From positions 1-23,426 of the forward strand of contig VSOH01000005.1 in NCBI GenBank assembly GCA_009774735.1: 23,426 bases of DNA. The letters are read 5' to 3'. The stretch is from Clostridiales bacterium. GTDB lineage: Bacteria; Bacillota_A; Clostridia; Oscillospirales; Acutalibacteraceae. Under the pieces are notes generated by a model. That model saw nothing but the letters and a program-made list of their open reading frames with translations. It was not told the DNA's origin and made no database searches. How positions within the stretch are numbered: the stretch's first letter is position 1; the number at the start of each line of letters is the position of its first letter. Shown one piece after another: positions 22,925-23,426 of the stretch. A program made the translations under genes and the position numbers.

Positions 22925-23426
22925 ATGATTAATGAATTATTACTTATTGGCTCTGTTGTTTTTATATATGGAGCAGTGCTTTTAGCATATAAATTTTTTG
23001 GTAAAACGGGACTTTACTGCGTGTCGGCAATCGCAACCGTGCTTGCAAATATTGAGGTTGTTATATTAATTAATGCGTTCGGTATGGAGCAGACTCTCGG
23101 TAATGTGCTTTTTGCAGCAACCTTTTTGGTAACGGATATTCTGAGTGAATGTGAGGGCAAAAAGGAGGCAGGTAAGGCTGTATGGCTGGGTGTTTTTTCA
23201 TCGCTGTTTTTCCTCGTTCTTTCACAAAGCTGGATTGCATATATCCCTGCTGACAGTGATACCATTCACGGTGCCGTTTCACAGGTGTTCTCAAATACTC
23301 CGCGAATGATAATTGCTTCACTTGTGGTATATGCAGTAAGTCAGTTGTTTGATGTGTGGCTTTATCATAAGTGGTGTGCAGATAATGAAAAAAGTTTTGG
23401 TGACAAGAGAAGATTTTTATGGATGA
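22925..23426 (+). CDS. Queuosine precursor transporter (YhhQ/QPTR family), cut by the window end
   Basis: The open frame of at least 167 residues runs off the window. It has several membrane segments, starting LLLIGSVVFIYGAVLLAYKF, and the family motifs FLVTDILSE and SQLFDVWLYHKW. Members carry preQ0, preQ1 or queuine into the cell, and E. coli YhhQ imports preQ0/preQ1. In an operon with a QueL-like enzyme the substrate may be queuine. The gap after queL is 3 bases and AGGTGA lies 6 bases before ATG. A few tens of residues are missing at the C-terminus. Confidence 0.9.
   Translation, partial: MINELLLIGSVVFIYGAVLLAYKFFGKTGLYCVSAIATVLANIEVVILINAFGMEQTLGNVLFAATFLVTDILSECEGKKEAGKAVWLGVFSSLFFLVLSQSWIAYIPADSDTIHGAVSQVFSNTPRMIIASLVVYAVSQLFDVWLYHKWCADNEKSFGDKRRFLWM

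Overview
The window is AT-rich chromosomal DNA from a low-GC Gram-positive bacterium, most likely a gut clostridium of the Ruminococcaceae/Oscillospiraceae kind. The pointers are Firmicute-type gene neighbourhoods (infC-rpmI-rplT; ylxM-ffh-rpsP-khpA), strong Shine-Dalgarno sites, sigma-A-like promoters with 17-base spacers, frequent TTG starts, a YlbJ-family membrane protein and a queuine-salvage operon of the type known from gut Clostridia. The species is inferred, not shown.

Layout. 1-3954: a large secreted protein with about nine beta-repeat modules, followed by a 49-residue glycine/aspartate-rich small protein and a strong terminator. 3964-5187: a mobile-element scar, made of a multi-hairpin repeat, a tyrosine recombinase that has lost its N-terminus and carries an in-frame stop, GTGGTC repeats, and a minus-strand tRNA-Arg that is a plausible integration target. 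5256-6399 (minus): a two-gene unit of a membrane-anchored zinc-ribbon/beta-repeat protein and a C_GCAxxG_C_C redox-type protein. 6612-9572: a lipoprotein and a large three-TM membrane protein, both of unknown function and each with its own promoter. 9741-12644: pyruvate kinase, a GNAT acetyltransferase and MltG in one tight unit. 12735-13664: a membrane protein of unknown function whose promoter lies inside the preceding terminator. 13720-15072: infC (ATC start), rpmI and rplT behind a structured leader. 15164-17669: ylxM, ffh, rpsP and khpA, a targeting and translation operon that ends where rimM-trmD-rplS usually follow. 17680-20970: dus (possibly leaderless), nagA, trmL and a nucleotidyltransferase-domain protein, overlapping or nearly so. 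21004-22029: YlbJ-like protein.

22019-23426 is the most interesting part. A promoter drives a long structured leader that ends in an intrinsic terminator just before a short radical-SAM protein resembling queuine lyase (QueL). A queuosine-precursor transporter (YhhQ/QPTR family) follows and is cut by the window end. Together they look like a queuine-salvage operon under riboswitch control, probably by preQ1: the transporter imports the base, QueL converts queuine to preQ1, and preQ1 is used for tRNA modification while its level is sensed by the leader. Two other tRNA-modification genes (dus, trmL) lie nearby.
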